Shown here piece by piece: positions 1 through 7,098 of a DNA stretch of 11,627 bases. The position numbers were made by a program, and so were the translations under genes. How positions within the stretch are numbered: position 1 is the first letter of the stretch; every line of letters starts with the position of its first letter. A model generated the notes under the pieces. It was not told the DNA's origin, did no database searches, and was given only the letters and a program-made list of their open reading frames with translations. The DNA is from CAIZGX01 sp964430305 (GTDB lineage: Bacteria; Bacteroidota; Bacteroidia; Flavobacteriales_D; Sanyastnellaceae): NCBI GenBank assembly GCA_964430305.1, contig CAYSEX010000064.1:1-11627 (forward strand), written 5' to 3'.

Positions 1-750
1 ATAGAACGTCAACAATACGCCTTCATCGATCTGACCGTTACAGTTATCGTCAATGCCGTTACAAACTTCTGTCGCGGCAGCGTTAACAGCGGCGTTGTTG
101 TCATTGCAATCACCGTTTACTCCGCCGGTTGTATTGTATCCTGAGCCGGGAGAGGTACATGAAGTTGAAGTGCTTACGTAGTAACCATCGCCATCAACAT
201 CTAAATACCATACAGTATTCGGATTGATCAATGCATTAGAATCGTTGCAATCCGTATTGTTTGATACATAACCGCTTGGAGCTGAACACGCTTGAACACT
301 TGAACTTGGATTTCCGAATCCATCACCGTCTGCATCTGCATAGAATGTCAACAATACGCCTTCATCGATCTGACCGTTACAGTTATCGTCAATGCCGTTA
401 CAAACTTCTGTCGCGGCAGCGTTAACAGCGGCGTTGTTGTCATTGCAATCACCGTTTACTCCGCCGGTTGTATTGTATCCTGAGCCGGGAGAGGTACATG
501 AAGTTGAAGTGCTTACGTAGTAACCATCGCCATCAACATCTAAATACCATACAGTATTCGGATTGATCAATGCATTAGAATCGTTGCAATCCGTATTGTT
601 TGATACATAACCGCTTGGAGCTGAACACGCTTGAACACTTGAACTTGGATTTCCGAAGCCATCGCCGTCTGCATCTGCATAGAATGTCAACAATACGCCT
701 TCATCGATCTGACCATTGCAGTTATCGTCAATGCCGTTACAAACTTCTGT
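1..750 (-). repeat. Tandem 339-bp repeats encoding 113-residue MopE units
   Basis: Read on the minus strand, units span 750-412, 411-73 and 72-1 (cut by the window edge). The period is exactly 339 bp, so the reading frame is kept. Comparing copies by eye, I find only five variable columns (7/346, 319/658, 325/664, 376/715, 379/718). All are third codon positions and synonymous. Similarity stops abruptly at 750. The near identity points to recent duplication or gene conversion; the number of copies beyond the edge is unknown. Confidence 0.95.
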
Positions 751-2694
751 GGGGGCATCTTGTATGGTTGCAGTTCCTGTAATTACATCGTTACTTGCCG
801 TAAGACTTGGTGTCGAAAATGAGCCAATAGATGAACCAAATGCTATTGAAAATAATCTCGCGGTAGAAGAACTTCCACTTACACCAGCGCGCATATTTAA
901 TTCTGGAACTGGATCAAAATAATTTGCAATGAAGGCCGCTGTATTTTCAAAAGTTATATTCGCAAGACCGGTTGAAATACCGTGGAACCTTGTAAATCCA
1001 GGGCGAAACTCAGGGGTAATTGTTAATTGACAGGCATTATCAACTGTATAGCTACTCAAATTATTAAGTTCAATAAACTCAGTGGAAGAAGCTGAAAGAC
1101 CATCTATATCCACTCCTGTCACATAGAAATTCTCTAATGCTACTTGGGTAGTTGTTCCAGTTAAGTAAAACTTAAATGAAAAATCTACATAACTTCCAGA
1201 TGCGGATGTAGAGTTTATTTCTGGTTGAAAACGAGTGATGTTGGAAGCATCATTATCAAAATCAAAAGCAGCGCCTGTTGTTCCAACATTTAATCGATCA
1301 GTAATCGTGGCTCTAACATCAATCCCCTGTCCTGCGATGGTGATAGCATTTGTTTTCCTGTAGACGGCATTAACTTGTTCTGCAGTACCTGAAATCAAAG
1401 TCCAACCCGATAAATTTATAGTTTGAAAGTTTACGTCATAAATATTGTATGATGCAACAGTTGAACTCACTACTGTAGCTTCTAGTGTAAAACTTTCATT
1501 CGACTCAGCTACTAAATCGGACGTTAATGGAGTTCTAACGTAAAAAAAGCCGGATGCAGGTATTGAGGTATAATTTGAATAAGACGACCACGCCGTACCA
1601 TTAAAAACTTCAAGATTATTACTAGATGAACTTCCAAAGTCCTGTCCACCGCCAATTGCGGTGCCATTCGATAAGCTGAGGACCAAGTATGTTCCCGGTG
1701 CACCAGAGACTAAAAATTCCACATAATTATTACAACTTTCTATGGCCGTTACATTGGAAATATTCAACCCTCCTTCATCATCAATAATGGTAACGACCCC
1801 CTCACCGTCAGAGATTGATGCATTTACAGGATCTGAGAGATTAAGGCTAAACAATTCAGACCCTTCAGTTAGTGCATCATTTATAATAGTTACTGTCACC
1901 GACTGAGTAGTTTGTCCTGGGGCAAAATTTAAACTACCAGATAGACTTGTATAGTCCTGTGGGCTTGTGGCAGACCCTCCAGTTAAACTGTAATTTACTG
2001 TAATTGTCTGTGTTGATGTGCCTGAAAGAGAAACTTGAATATTCACCGAACCAGCTGTTTCATTTACAGTAACATTGTTCACTGAAAGACTAACGAAAGA
2101 TTGTAAGTATGTATTCAACTCATCTAAGAGGCCCGAAGTTGCTGCATTTCCTGTTACAGTGCCAGGAACAGGTGAGATACTCAGCGTTTGTCCATTAAAT
2201 GTTAAACCCAAATAATTCGAGGAATTAATTGTGTAGGAACTTGAACCGTTGAACCCATTAGTTACCAGTGTAAAATTTGAACCCGCTGCAGGTTCAAACA
2301 CCATTGTAGTAACTTGGCCTGAAGGTGCTCTCCATTTAATAAAACCGGGAATTTCATACTCTACACCATTGAAATCCGTAATCAACACACTACCAATGAT
2401 ATCATTCCCTTGTGCAACAAATATATTGGTAGGAGAGTTTTGGGCAAATTGGATATTGGTCCATCCCAAACCCTGTGCACCTGAGAAATAATAACAAGAT
2501 CCGGCTGAATTGTTACCACCGCTTATTCCCACAAATCCGTTATTGAAGGGAACAGTGATTAGGTTCTGACCAAACACCTCTGATGTAAACATTGTAAATA
2601 CGAACAAGGCCACCGCCAGATTCATCGCCCCGCGATACATTGAGGCACTCGACAATTTCAATGCAGCATTTGCTGCAAAAAAGTTTTGATTCAT
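1..2694 (-). CDS. Large secreted protein with Calx-beta-like domains and MopE metal-binding repeats (3' end outside window)
   Basis: An open frame runs without a stop from the ATG at 2694 to the window edge, giving about 898 residues of a longer protein. Residues 1-42 look like a signal peptide (hydrophobic core about 26-37, likely cleavage VFG|QN); Met19 and Met24 are possible later starts. Residues about 199-307 match a Calx-beta domain, ending in the typical VVTIIDDE strand. Residues about 319-415 resemble an adhesin-type beta-sandwich repeat (VRTPLTSDL...NESFTLEA). Residues about 419-648 are beta-rich and unnamed. From residue 649 come MopE-type repeats (PF11617-like) of 113 residues with CNGIDDNCNG, two DxDGDG loops, two DCND motifs and six cysteines each. 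Family knowledge suggests an extracellular calcium- or metal-binding surface protein; a C-terminal type IX secretion sorting domain is expected but lies outside the window. The ligand and role are unknown. Confidence 0.9.
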   Translation of the reverse strand, partial: MNQNFFAANAALKLSSASMYRGAMNLAVALFVFTMFTSEVFGQNLITVPFNNGFVGISGGNNSAGSCYYFSGAQGLGWTNIQFAQNSPTNIFVAQGNDIIGSVLITDFNGVEYEIPGFIKWRAPSGQVTTMVFEPAAGSNFTLVTNGFNGSSSYTINSSNYLGLTFNGQTLSISPVPGTVTGNAATSGLLDELNTYLQSFVSLSVNNVTVNETAGSVNIQVSLSGTSTQTITVNYSLTGGSATSPQDYTSLSGSLNFAPGQTTQSVTVTIINDALTEGSELFSLNLSDPVNASISDGEGVVTIIDDEGGLNISNVTAIESCNNYVEFLVSGAPGTYLVLSLSNGTAIGGGQDFGSSSSNNLEVFNGTAWSSYSNYTSIPASGFFYVRTPLTSDLVAESNESFTLEATVVSSTVASYNIYDVNFQTINLSGWTLISGTAEQVNAVYRKTNAITIAGQGIDVRATITDRLNVGTTGAAFDFDNDASNITRFQPEINSTSASGSYVDFSFKFYLTGTTTQVALENFYVTGVDIDGLSASSTEFIELNNLSSYTVDNACQLTITPEFRPGFTRFHGISTGLANITFENTAAFIANYFDPVPELNMRAGVSGSSSTARLFSIAFGSSIGSFSTPSLTASNDVITGTATIQDAPTEVCNGIDDNCNGQIDEGVLLTFYADADGDGFGNPSSSVQACSAPSGYVSNNTDCNDSNALINPNTVWYLDVDGDGYYVSTSTSCTSPGSGYNTTGGVNGDCNDNNAAVNAAATEVCNGIDDNCNGQIDEGVLLTFYADADGDGFGNPSSSVQACSAPSGYVSNNTDCNDSNALINPNTVWYLDVDGDGYYVSTSTSCTSPGSGYNTTGGVNGDCNDNNAAVNAAATEVCNGIDDNCNGQIDEGVLLTFY

Positions 2695-2714
2695 TTGTTT
2701 TGATTAAGAGGATG

Positions 2715-2722
2715 CAAATTTA
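2715..2722 (-). promoter_or_regulatory. Putative -7 element (TAAATTTG) of the MopE-repeat gene
   Basis: On the minus strand TAAATTTG matches the Bacteroidota consensus TAnnTTTG exactly and sits 20 nt before the ATG at 2694. No TTG is found at the usual -33 spacing, so the assignment rests on the -7 element alone. Confidence 0.5.
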
Positions 2723-2776
2723 GGTCATTTAACGCACAAATCTTGGATTTTCAACGAATTATAGGCCTGAATAAAG

Positions 2777-3142
2777 TTAGCCTAACATAAAAAATACAAA
2801 AACCGCTGCATAGTCGACTACCACATCTAATATTTCATAACTGCGATCCCAAGCGAAGATCGCTTGACCCAACTCAAAAAATAGAGGTGAGATAAGAAAA
2901 CACAAAAACCATTTGCTATGGCGTGTTCTTAAAATCAATTGTGTGTATACCAAACTGGAAAGAAAAAACACAGTGAAATGGATGAGCTTATCTATGTGAT
3001 ATTGACTTATCCATGATTCTTGGGGTAATTTTTTTCCAGGAATAAAATGAAGAATAAACAAAAAGGTCGTCCAAACAAGCAGGACGACCTTTTTCGAATT
3101 TTTATTCAGATTAGCTAACCATTGCCTCATAAGCAGAAGCAT
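2777..3142 (-). CDS. VanZ-like small membrane protein
   Basis: This is a protein of about 121 residues with several hydrophobic segments. The order of features fits the VanZ-like family (PF04892): a first membrane span (about 18-34), a polar loop with SQYHIDKLIHFTVFF, two more spans (about 53-70 and 79-95), and a charged AWDRSYEILDVVVDYAAV segment before the last span. The conserved D-K-xxHF and D-xxxDxxAN/G-type motifs are what I recognise. Function is not established for such short stand-alone members; a role at the envelope is only an inference. The start overlaps the end of gcvH by 32 bp if Met at 3142 is used, or 20 bp from Met at 3130; no later Met exists before the first conserved region. 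Because it overlaps gcvH it is probably cotranscribed, but a terminator hairpin lies within its first third. Confidence 0.75.
   Translation of the reverse strand: MLLLMRQWLANLNKNSKKVVLLVWTTFLFILHFIPGKKLPQESWISQYHIDKLIHFTVFFLSSLVYTQLILRTRHSKWFLCFLISPLFFELGQAIFAWDRSYEILDVVVDYAAVFVFFMLG
3060..3094 (-). terminator. Intrinsic terminator after gcvH, inside the VanZ-like gene
   Basis: AAAAAGGTCGTCC (3060-3072) and GGACGACCTTTTT (3082-3094) are perfect inverted repeats around a 9-nt loop. Read on the minus strand, the hairpin begins 16 nt after the gcvH stop and its GC-rich 8-bp core is followed by TTTTTGTTTATT. This is a textbook Rho-independent terminator for gcvH. It is also symmetric enough to act on the plus strand. 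It lies fully within the coding sequence of the VanZ-like gene, where it encodes KKVVLLVWTTF. Confidence 0.8.
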
Positions 3143-3488
3143 CCATCAAATGACTCATGTCTGCTCCAGCTTCCAACTCCACTTTCACCATCCAACCAGA
3201 ACCGTATGCATCGTTATTAACACTTGCAGGATCATTGGCGAGTTCTTGGTTCACTTCAATAATTTTTCCGCTTACGGGCATGAATAAATCGCTTACTGTT
3301 TTCACAGCTTCAACTGTACCAAATACTTCGTGAACAGCCAAAGATTGACCTTCCGTTTCTATTTCTACAAATACGATATCACCCAATTCGCTTTGAGCAA
3401 AATCTGTTACTCCTACCGTAGCAACATTGCCTTCAATTCTAACCCATTCGTGGTCTTTGGTGTACTTTAATTCAGCTGGAAAATTCAT
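3111..3488 (-). CDS. gcvH: Glycine cleavage system H protein
   Basis: GcvH carries the lipoyl arm that shuttles the aminomethyl group between the P, T and L proteins of the glycine cleavage complex in the cytoplasm. From the ATG at 3488 the protein has 125-126 residues, the usual length, and begins MNFPAELKYTKDHEWV as in other Bacteroidota. The lipoyl-attachment lysine is K63 in GTVEAVKTVSDL. An upstream in-frame ATG at 3512 is unlikely to be used, because it lies inside the promoter -7 element. No other glycine cleavage genes are adjacent. The gene is followed by a terminator hairpin and overlaps the start of the VanZ-like gene. Confidence 0.97.
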   Translation of the reverse strand: MNFPAELKYTKDHEWVRIEGNVATVGVTDFAQSELGDIVFVEIETEGQSLAVHEVFGTVEAVKTVSDLFMPVSGKIIEVNQELANDPASVNNDAYGSGWMVKVELEAGADMSHLMDASAYEAMVS

Positions 3489-3509
3489 TGTTTTCAAAAT
3501 TATTTCGAA

Positions 3510-3539
3510 CAAAAATAAACGAATTCAATCCAAAACAAA
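3510..3539 (-). promoter_or_regulatory. gcvH promoter (TTTG-N18-TATTTTTG)
   Basis: On the minus strand TTTG (3539-3536) is followed after 18 nt by TATTTTTG (3517-3510). Both elements and their spacing match the Bacteroidota housekeeping sigma consensus. The -7 element ends 21 nt before the ATG at 3488. This is the only promoter in the window in which I see a good -33 element. Confidence 0.75.
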
Positions 3540-3567
3540 GGAAATTCATAATTTCACCAAACGAAAT

Positions 3568-3969
3568 ATGAAGAAACCAATGACCATTACCTCCATTCTT
3601 GTTCTCATTATCATAGGTCTTTGTGCGGGTCTGTTAAGTGGATTTGTAGGAGTTGGAGGCGGACTCATCATTGTTCCTGCCTTGGTCTATATCCTGGGAT
3701 TCACTCAATTGGCAGCACAAGGAACAAGCTTGGCGGTGCTTCTATTACCGGTAGGATTTTTAGCCGTATGGCATTACTACAAGCAAGGAAACGTAGATGT
3801 TTCTGCTTCTTTGATCATTGGTTCCGCATTTGTTTTAGGCGCTCTCGCAGGAGGGCATTATGCACACAAATTGGATATCAACAAAATCAAATTCGCTTTC
3901 GCACTGCTCATGCTGTTGGCCTCATTCAAACTTTTATGGGGTGCTGGCAAAGCCCTTTTTTTCAATTGA
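3568..3969 (+). CDS. TauE/SafE (TSUP) family permease, half-length
   Basis: This 133-residue membrane protein has about four transmembrane segments (roughly 8-25, 33-47, 52-68 and 83-122). It begins with the TSUP hallmark GLLSGFVGVGGGLIIVPAL (residues 21-39), followed by AQGTSLAVLLLPVG. The TSUP family exports small anionic sulfur or carbon compounds such as sulfite. Most members have about 250 residues made of two homologous halves, whereas this one corresponds to a single half and would need to dimerise. The substrate cannot be told from the sequence. The ATG at 3568 is chosen because it is followed directly by the first membrane span; a longer frame from 3427 would run antisense through gcvH and its promoter. 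The 3' end overlaps the kynureninase gene by 8 bp. Confidence 0.85.
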   Translation: MKKPMTITSILVLIIIGLCAGLLSGFVGVGGGLIIVPALVYILGFTQLAAQGTSLAVLLLPVGFLAVWHYYKQGNVDVSASLIIGSAFVLGALAGGHYAHKLDINKIKFAFALLMLLASFKLLWGAGKALFFN

Positions 3970-5227
3970 GTCCGTATAGTTTGCGCATAATCTGACCAAA
4001 GTGATATACATCTTCAAACGAATTGTATAATGGCACAGGCGCCATTCGAATTACATCTGGTTCTCTCCAATCAACCACCACCCCTTCATGAGCTAATGTT
4101 CTCACAAACGACTTATCTTTCCCATTCAAACGGACACTAAGTTGACATCCCCTTTCGCTGGCATTCCTAGAAGTCAATTGTTCCAACGCAATACCTGCAT
4201 TGCATAAGTCATCAAAAATAAATTCTAAATAAGCAGTTAATCTTTCTGATTTCATTCTCAATTGCTCCATTCCCGCTTCATCAAACAAATCCAATGCGGC
4301 TCTGTGAACGGCCATACTAAAAACGGGAGCATTGCTCAATTGCCATGCTTCTGCAGAGGAAGTGGGATCAAAGGAATTCCCCATCAAAAAACGCGTTTCT
4401 GCTTTGTTTCCCCACCATCCGGCGAGGCGTAAAACCTCAGAACCATGGAATTGTTCATGCACATAAATTCCACTTACACCGCCTGGACCGCTATTCATGT
4501 ACTTGTAGCTGCACCAACATGCAAAGTCTACATTCCACTGATGCAATTGCAACGGAATATTTCCGGCAGCATGTGCCAAATCCAATCCAAACATTGCACC
4601 TACAGCATGTGCGGCCGTTCCTATTTTCTCAATCGGAAAAAATTGCCCTGAAAAATAATTTACAGCACCAAAACAAACCAAGGCCAATTCATCACCAAGT
4701 TCATTGATCTTAGCTAAAATATCTTCTTCTCGAAGCAACACCTCACCGGATCTTGGTTGCATTTCTACCAATACCTCATTGGGATCAAGTCCATGCAGTT
4801 TGGCTTGTGATTCAAAAGCATATCTGTCAGATGGAAAAGGTTTGTATTCAAATAAAATCTTAACTCGTTTTCCCTTCGGACGATAAAAACTAATGAGCAA
4901 CAAATGCAAATTCACTGTAAGTTGATTCATGCAAACCACTTCTGAACTTTTCGCACCCACAATTTTCGCCAATGATTCAGTGAAAAACTCATGGTAATTG
5001 AACCAAGGCCTTTTGGCCTCAAAATGCCCTTCAACTCCAAAAGTTTTCCAAGCATCCAACTCCTCTTGAATAGATGATTGAACACCTTTCGGCTGAAGTC
5101 CTAACGAATTACCTGTAAAATAAAGCACATCTTTTCCGGCATGTTGCGGAAAGTAAAATTCTGTTCGAAAGTGATTCAGTGTGTCTAGTGTATCTTGTTC
5201 ACGAGCCCAATTCAATGCATTTTCCAT
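3962..5227 (-). CDS. kynU: Kynureninase
   Basis: This PLP-dependent enzyme cleaves kynurenine or 3-hydroxykynurenine to anthranilate or 3-hydroxyanthranilate plus alanine, in tryptophan breakdown and de novo NAD synthesis. The 421 residues match the family length. Visible motifs are FTGNSLGLQP (37-46), FPSD (131-134), DLAHAAGN (216-223) with PLP-contacting Asp216 and His219, and CWCSYKYMNSGPGG, whose Lys242 forms the Schiff base; WWGN follows at 271-274. No other kynurenine-pathway gene is next to it. The ATG at 5227 lies 4 nt from a perfect -7 element, so the mRNA is probably leaderless. Its 3' end overlaps the TSUP gene. Confidence 0.96.
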   Translation of the reverse strand: MENALNWAREQDTLDTLNHFRTEFYFPQHAGKDVLYFTGNSLGLQPKGVQSSIQEELDAWKTFGVEGHFEAKRPWFNYHEFFTESLAKIVGAKSSEVVCMNQLTVNLHLLLISFYRPKGKRVKILFEYKPFPSDRYAFESQAKLHGLDPNEVLVEMQPRSGEVLLREEDILAKINELGDELALVCFGAVNYFSGQFFPIEKIGTAAHAVGAMFGLDLAHAAGNIPLQLHQWNVDFACWCSYKYMNSGPGGVSGIYVHEQFHGSEVLRLAGWWGNKAETRFLMGNSFDPTSSAEAWQLSNAPVFSMAVHRAALDLFDEAGMEQLRMKSERLTAYLEFIFDDLCNAGIALEQLTSRNASERGCQLSVRLNGKDKSFVRTLAHEGVVVDWREPDVIRMAPVPLYNSFEDVYHFGQIMRKLYGLN

Positions 5228-5231
5228 AAGG

Positions 5232-5239
5232 CAAATTTA
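5232..5239 (-). promoter_or_regulatory. Putative kynU -7 element (TAAATTTG)
   Basis: TAAATTTG on the minus strand matches TAnnTTTG and ends 4 nt before the kynU ATG. Transcription should then start at or within a few bases of the start codon. No convincing -33 TTG is visible. The region where it should lie overlaps the start of the divergent hydrolase gene. Confidence 0.6.
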
Positions 5240-5244
5240 CACGT

Positions 5245-5252
5245 TATCTTTG
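5245..5252 (+). promoter_or_regulatory. Putative -7 element (TATCTTTG) of the secreted hydrolase gene
   Basis: TATCTTTG matches TAnnTTTG exactly and ends 8 nt before the ATG at 5261. It is separated from the oppositely oriented kynU -7 element by only 5 bp. No -33 TTG is clear. Confidence 0.6.
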
Positions 5253-5260
5253 CATTGCCT

Positions 5261-6016
5261 ATGAAAGTAACACATCTCATTTTTAATTTCATCGCATGTT
5301 GTCTGCTCATGTTTGAAGTGTCGGCGCAAGAATGCCGCGTGATTCCCGTATCTAAAACAAAAGCTCCTTATCCTTATTGGATTTCAACTCCCGAGAATTA
5401 CAATGCAGATACTACTGTAGATTGGCCGGTCATTGTTTTTTTACATGGCAGAAGTTTAAGTGGTACCGACCTGAATTTGGTTAAAAAATATGGTGTCATA
5501 GCAGAAATAGAGAAAGGAAGAAGATTTCCAGCAATTGTGCTTGCTCCACAAGTAAAAACTGGAGAAAGCTGGAACCCTGACAAAGTTGTTGCATGTGTAG
5601 AAGAAATTAAAAAGAAATTTCGGATTGACACCATGTGCATATCCATCACAGGTATGAGTTTGGGTGGATATGGAACCCTACACACTGCAGGTAAATATCC
5701 CGAAAAATTCTGCGCCGCTGCGGCCTTTTGTGGCGGCGGAAATGCGAAAGATGCTTGTAATCTAGCATCACTCCCGGTTTGGATAGCCCACGGTAAAAAA
5801 GATGAGAAAGTGCCATTTGGCGAATCGTATGAAATAGCCAATCGTATTGAGATGTGTAGCGGCGAACAAATGGTATTTACCGTTTTTGAAAATGCCAATC
5901 ACGGGGCACTGGAAAGACTTTTTCGCAGTGAAGAACTATATTCTTTTCTATTGGGAAATAAAAAAGGACAAGCCTATTACTTTCCTGAAATCAATAAGAG
6001 TAAACTTGTTAAATAA
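5261..6016 (+). CDS. Secreted alpha/beta-hydrolase, esterase or phospholipase/PHB-depolymerase-like
   Basis: The protein has 251 residues. Residues 1-22 form a signal peptide (hydrophobic core IFNFIACCLLMF, likely cleavage SA|QE), so it is exported to the periplasm or beyond. The mature part is an alpha/beta-hydrolase: oxyanion-loop VIVFLHGRS (58-65), nucleophile elbow GMSLGGYG with Ser133, acid Asp181 in AHGKKDEKVPF and catalytic His214 in NANHGALE. The layout resembles small carboxylesterases, dienelactone hydrolases and the PHB-depolymerase-like group. The substrate is not predictable. ATG 5261 is chosen over an in-frame upstream start at 5195 because it begins the signal peptide and follows the -7 element. 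The 3' end overlaps panD by 8 bp, tail to tail. Confidence 0.88.
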   Translation: MKVTHLIFNFIACCLLMFEVSAQECRVIPVSKTKAPYPYWISTPENYNADTTVDWPVIVFLHGRSLSGTDLNLVKKYGVIAEIEKGRRFPAIVLAPQVKTGESWNPDKVVACVEEIKKKFRIDTMCISITGMSLGGYGTLHTAGKYPEKFCAAAAFCGGGNAKDACNLASLPVWIAHGKKDEKVPFGESYEIANRIEMCSGEQMVFTVFENANHGALERLFRSEELYSFLLGNKKGQAYYFPEINKSKLVK

Positions 6017-6359
6017 GCGTATTGTTCGCAGTATTGGGGAACACAATAGTGGGTTTGAAATGTTTGGCTTCTTCGAAATCCATAGATGCATACGAGACTA
6101 CAATAACAATGTCACCAACTGTGCACTTCAAGGCGGCAGGTCCGTTCAGGCAAATAACACCACTTCCTCTTTCACCTAAAATGATGTAGGTTTCTAGACG
6201 CTCACCGTTATTGCAGTTCAGCACTTGAACCTTTTCCCCTTCAATCATATTGGCCGCATCAAGTAAAATGGGATCAATAGTTATGCTGCCTATATAATCC
6301 ACATTGGCTTCTGTGACAGTTACTCGGTGAATTTTCGATTTTAAAACCTGAATAAACAT
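6009..6359 (-). CDS. panD: Aspartate 1-decarboxylase precursor
   Basis: PanD decarboxylates L-aspartate to beta-alanine, the precursor of pantothenate and CoA, using a pyruvoyl group made by self-cleavage. The 116-residue protein has every key site at the expected number: Lys9, the cleavage pair Gly24-Ser25 in DYIGSITID, Arg54, Tyr58 in ERLETYI, and Asn72 in the NGPAA motif. The frame stays open upstream to 6563, but that extension is antisense to comF and has no similarity to PanD. The true start is MFIQVLKSKIHR at 6359, 6 nt after a -7 element. panC and other pantothenate genes are not in the window. Confidence 0.97.
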   Translation of the reverse strand: MFIQVLKSKIHRVTVTEANVDYIGSITIDPILLDAANMIEGEKVQVLNCNNGERLETYIILGERGSGVICLNGPAALKCTVGDIVIVVSYASMDFEEAKHFKPTIVFPNTANNTLI

Positions 6360-6365
6360 AGGCGG

Positions 6366-6373
6366 CAAATTTA
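6366..6373 (-). promoter_or_regulatory. Putative panD -7 element (TAAATTTG)
   Basis: TAAATTTG on the minus strand is an exact TAnnTTTG match 6 nt before the panD start codon. It supports the short PanD start and implies a leaderless or very short-leader mRNA. A weaker plus-strand candidate, TAATCTTG at 6372-6379, could serve comF and overlaps it. Confidence 0.6.
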
Positions 6374-6402
6374 ATCTTGATTTTCCATCTTCGTTGAATT
6401 TT

Positions 6403-7086
6403 ATGGAAAAGTTTATTCGAATTTTAATTTCACCTTGGATTGTACCAACCTGCAGAACATGCATGAACTTTTTAACCAAGCATGAATTTCCAATCTGTTG
6501 GCGTTGCCAGACACAGTTGCATAAAACCAACCACTTCCAAGAACAATTCAACCATCTATTCACAGATCTATCTTGGCGGCTACCGCTCTTCAGTGTGCAA
6601 AGTTTGACCTATTTCAAACAACTGAGTATTGAGCAACGTCTCCTTCACCAACTCAAATACAGAAAATCAGAAAAAATTGGAATTTGGATGGGACAGCAAA
6701 TTGCTATTGAGCAGAAAAACAGTGCTTTTCTTAAGGATGTGGATGTACTGCTTCCAATACCTATGTCGCATAAAAGTCAGCGAAAACGCGGTTATAATCA
6801 AGCGGAAGAAATTGCAAAAGGCATTGCTCAAACGCTTCAAATTCCGATTGCCTTCCCTCTGAAAAAAAAGCATCAACATTCAAGCACAACCAAAAAGGAT
6901 CGAAAATCGCGTATGGCTGTTAAAGCGAATCCGTTTTACCCCATTTGTCACCTCGGTTCCTATAAACATGCCTTGATTGTAGATGATGTAATTACAACTG
7001 GATCTACCCTTGCGCATTTCATTTCTGCATTGGATTATGATGCATCAACTAAAATCTCACTTGTAACATTTTCTCATACGCTTTAG
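6403..7086 (+). CDS. comF: ComF family protein (phosphoribosyltransferase-like competence protein)
   Basis: ComF proteins are cytoplasmic and take part in uptake or processing of transforming DNA. This 227-residue member has the N-terminal zinc-finger cysteines C17xxC20 and C32xxC35, then LLPIPMSHKSQRKRGYNQAEEIA (116-138), typical of ComF, and a C-terminal PRPP-binding loop VDDVITTGST (193-202). Length matches the usual 220-240. The ATG at 6403 is preferred; an in-frame TTG at 6394 would add three residues. It is divergent from panD with a 43-bp gap. The next gene begins 12 bp after its stop codon but has its own -7 element there. In Bacteroidota ComF is usually encoded alone, as here. Confidence 0.93.
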   Translation: MEKFIRILISPWIVPTCRTCMNFLTKHEFPICWRCQTQLHKTNHFQEQFNHLFTDLSWRLPLFSVQSLTYFKQLSIEQRLLHQLKYRKSEKIGIWMGQQIAIEQKNSAFLKDVDVLLPIPMSHKSQRKRGYNQAEEIAKGIAQTLQIPIAFPLKKKHQHSSTTKKDRKSRMAVKANPFYPICHLGSYKHALIVDDVITTGSTLAHFISALDYDASTKISLVTFSHTL

Positions 7087-7094
7087 TATCTTTG
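7087..7094 (+). promoter_or_regulatory. Putative -7 element (TATCTTTG) between comF and the next gene
   Basis: TATCTTTG begins at the base after the comF stop codon and ends 4 nt before the GTG at 7099. A TTG lies 23 nt upstream of it, longer than the usual spacing. The downstream pair of genes therefore probably has its own promoter, giving a leaderless mRNA. Confidence 0.5.
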
Positions 7095-7098
7095 AAAG

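Noticed and set aside
1..750. Repeats as a possible CRISPR array or mobile element
   Set aside because: The unit is 339 bp, directly tandem without spacers, in frame, and encodes MopE motifs; there are no terminal inverted repeats or transposase.
600..922. Plus-strand open frames across the repeat region
   Set aside because: They are antisense to a continuous minus-strand frame with recognisable domains and synonymous third-position variation, and show no protein-like features.
2249..2491. 80-residue plus-strand open frame
   Set aside because: Antisense to the secreted protein and without promoter or recognisable motifs.
3489..3512. Upstream start for gcvH (MFEIILKT extension)
   Set aside because: It lies within the -7 element of a good promoter, and GcvH homologues begin at MNFPAEL.
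3549..3556. TAATTTCA as a -7 element for the TSUP gene
   Set aside because: It matches only six of eight pattern positions, lacks the final TG, and has no -33 partner.
5398..5898. 166-residue minus-strand open frame
   Set aside because: It is the shadow of the hydrolase gene, whose catalytic triad and signal peptide are clear.
6360..6563. N-terminal extension of panD
   Set aside because: PanD self-cleavage at Gly24-Ser25 and other catalytic residues number correctly only from the ATG at 6359; the extension overlaps comF.
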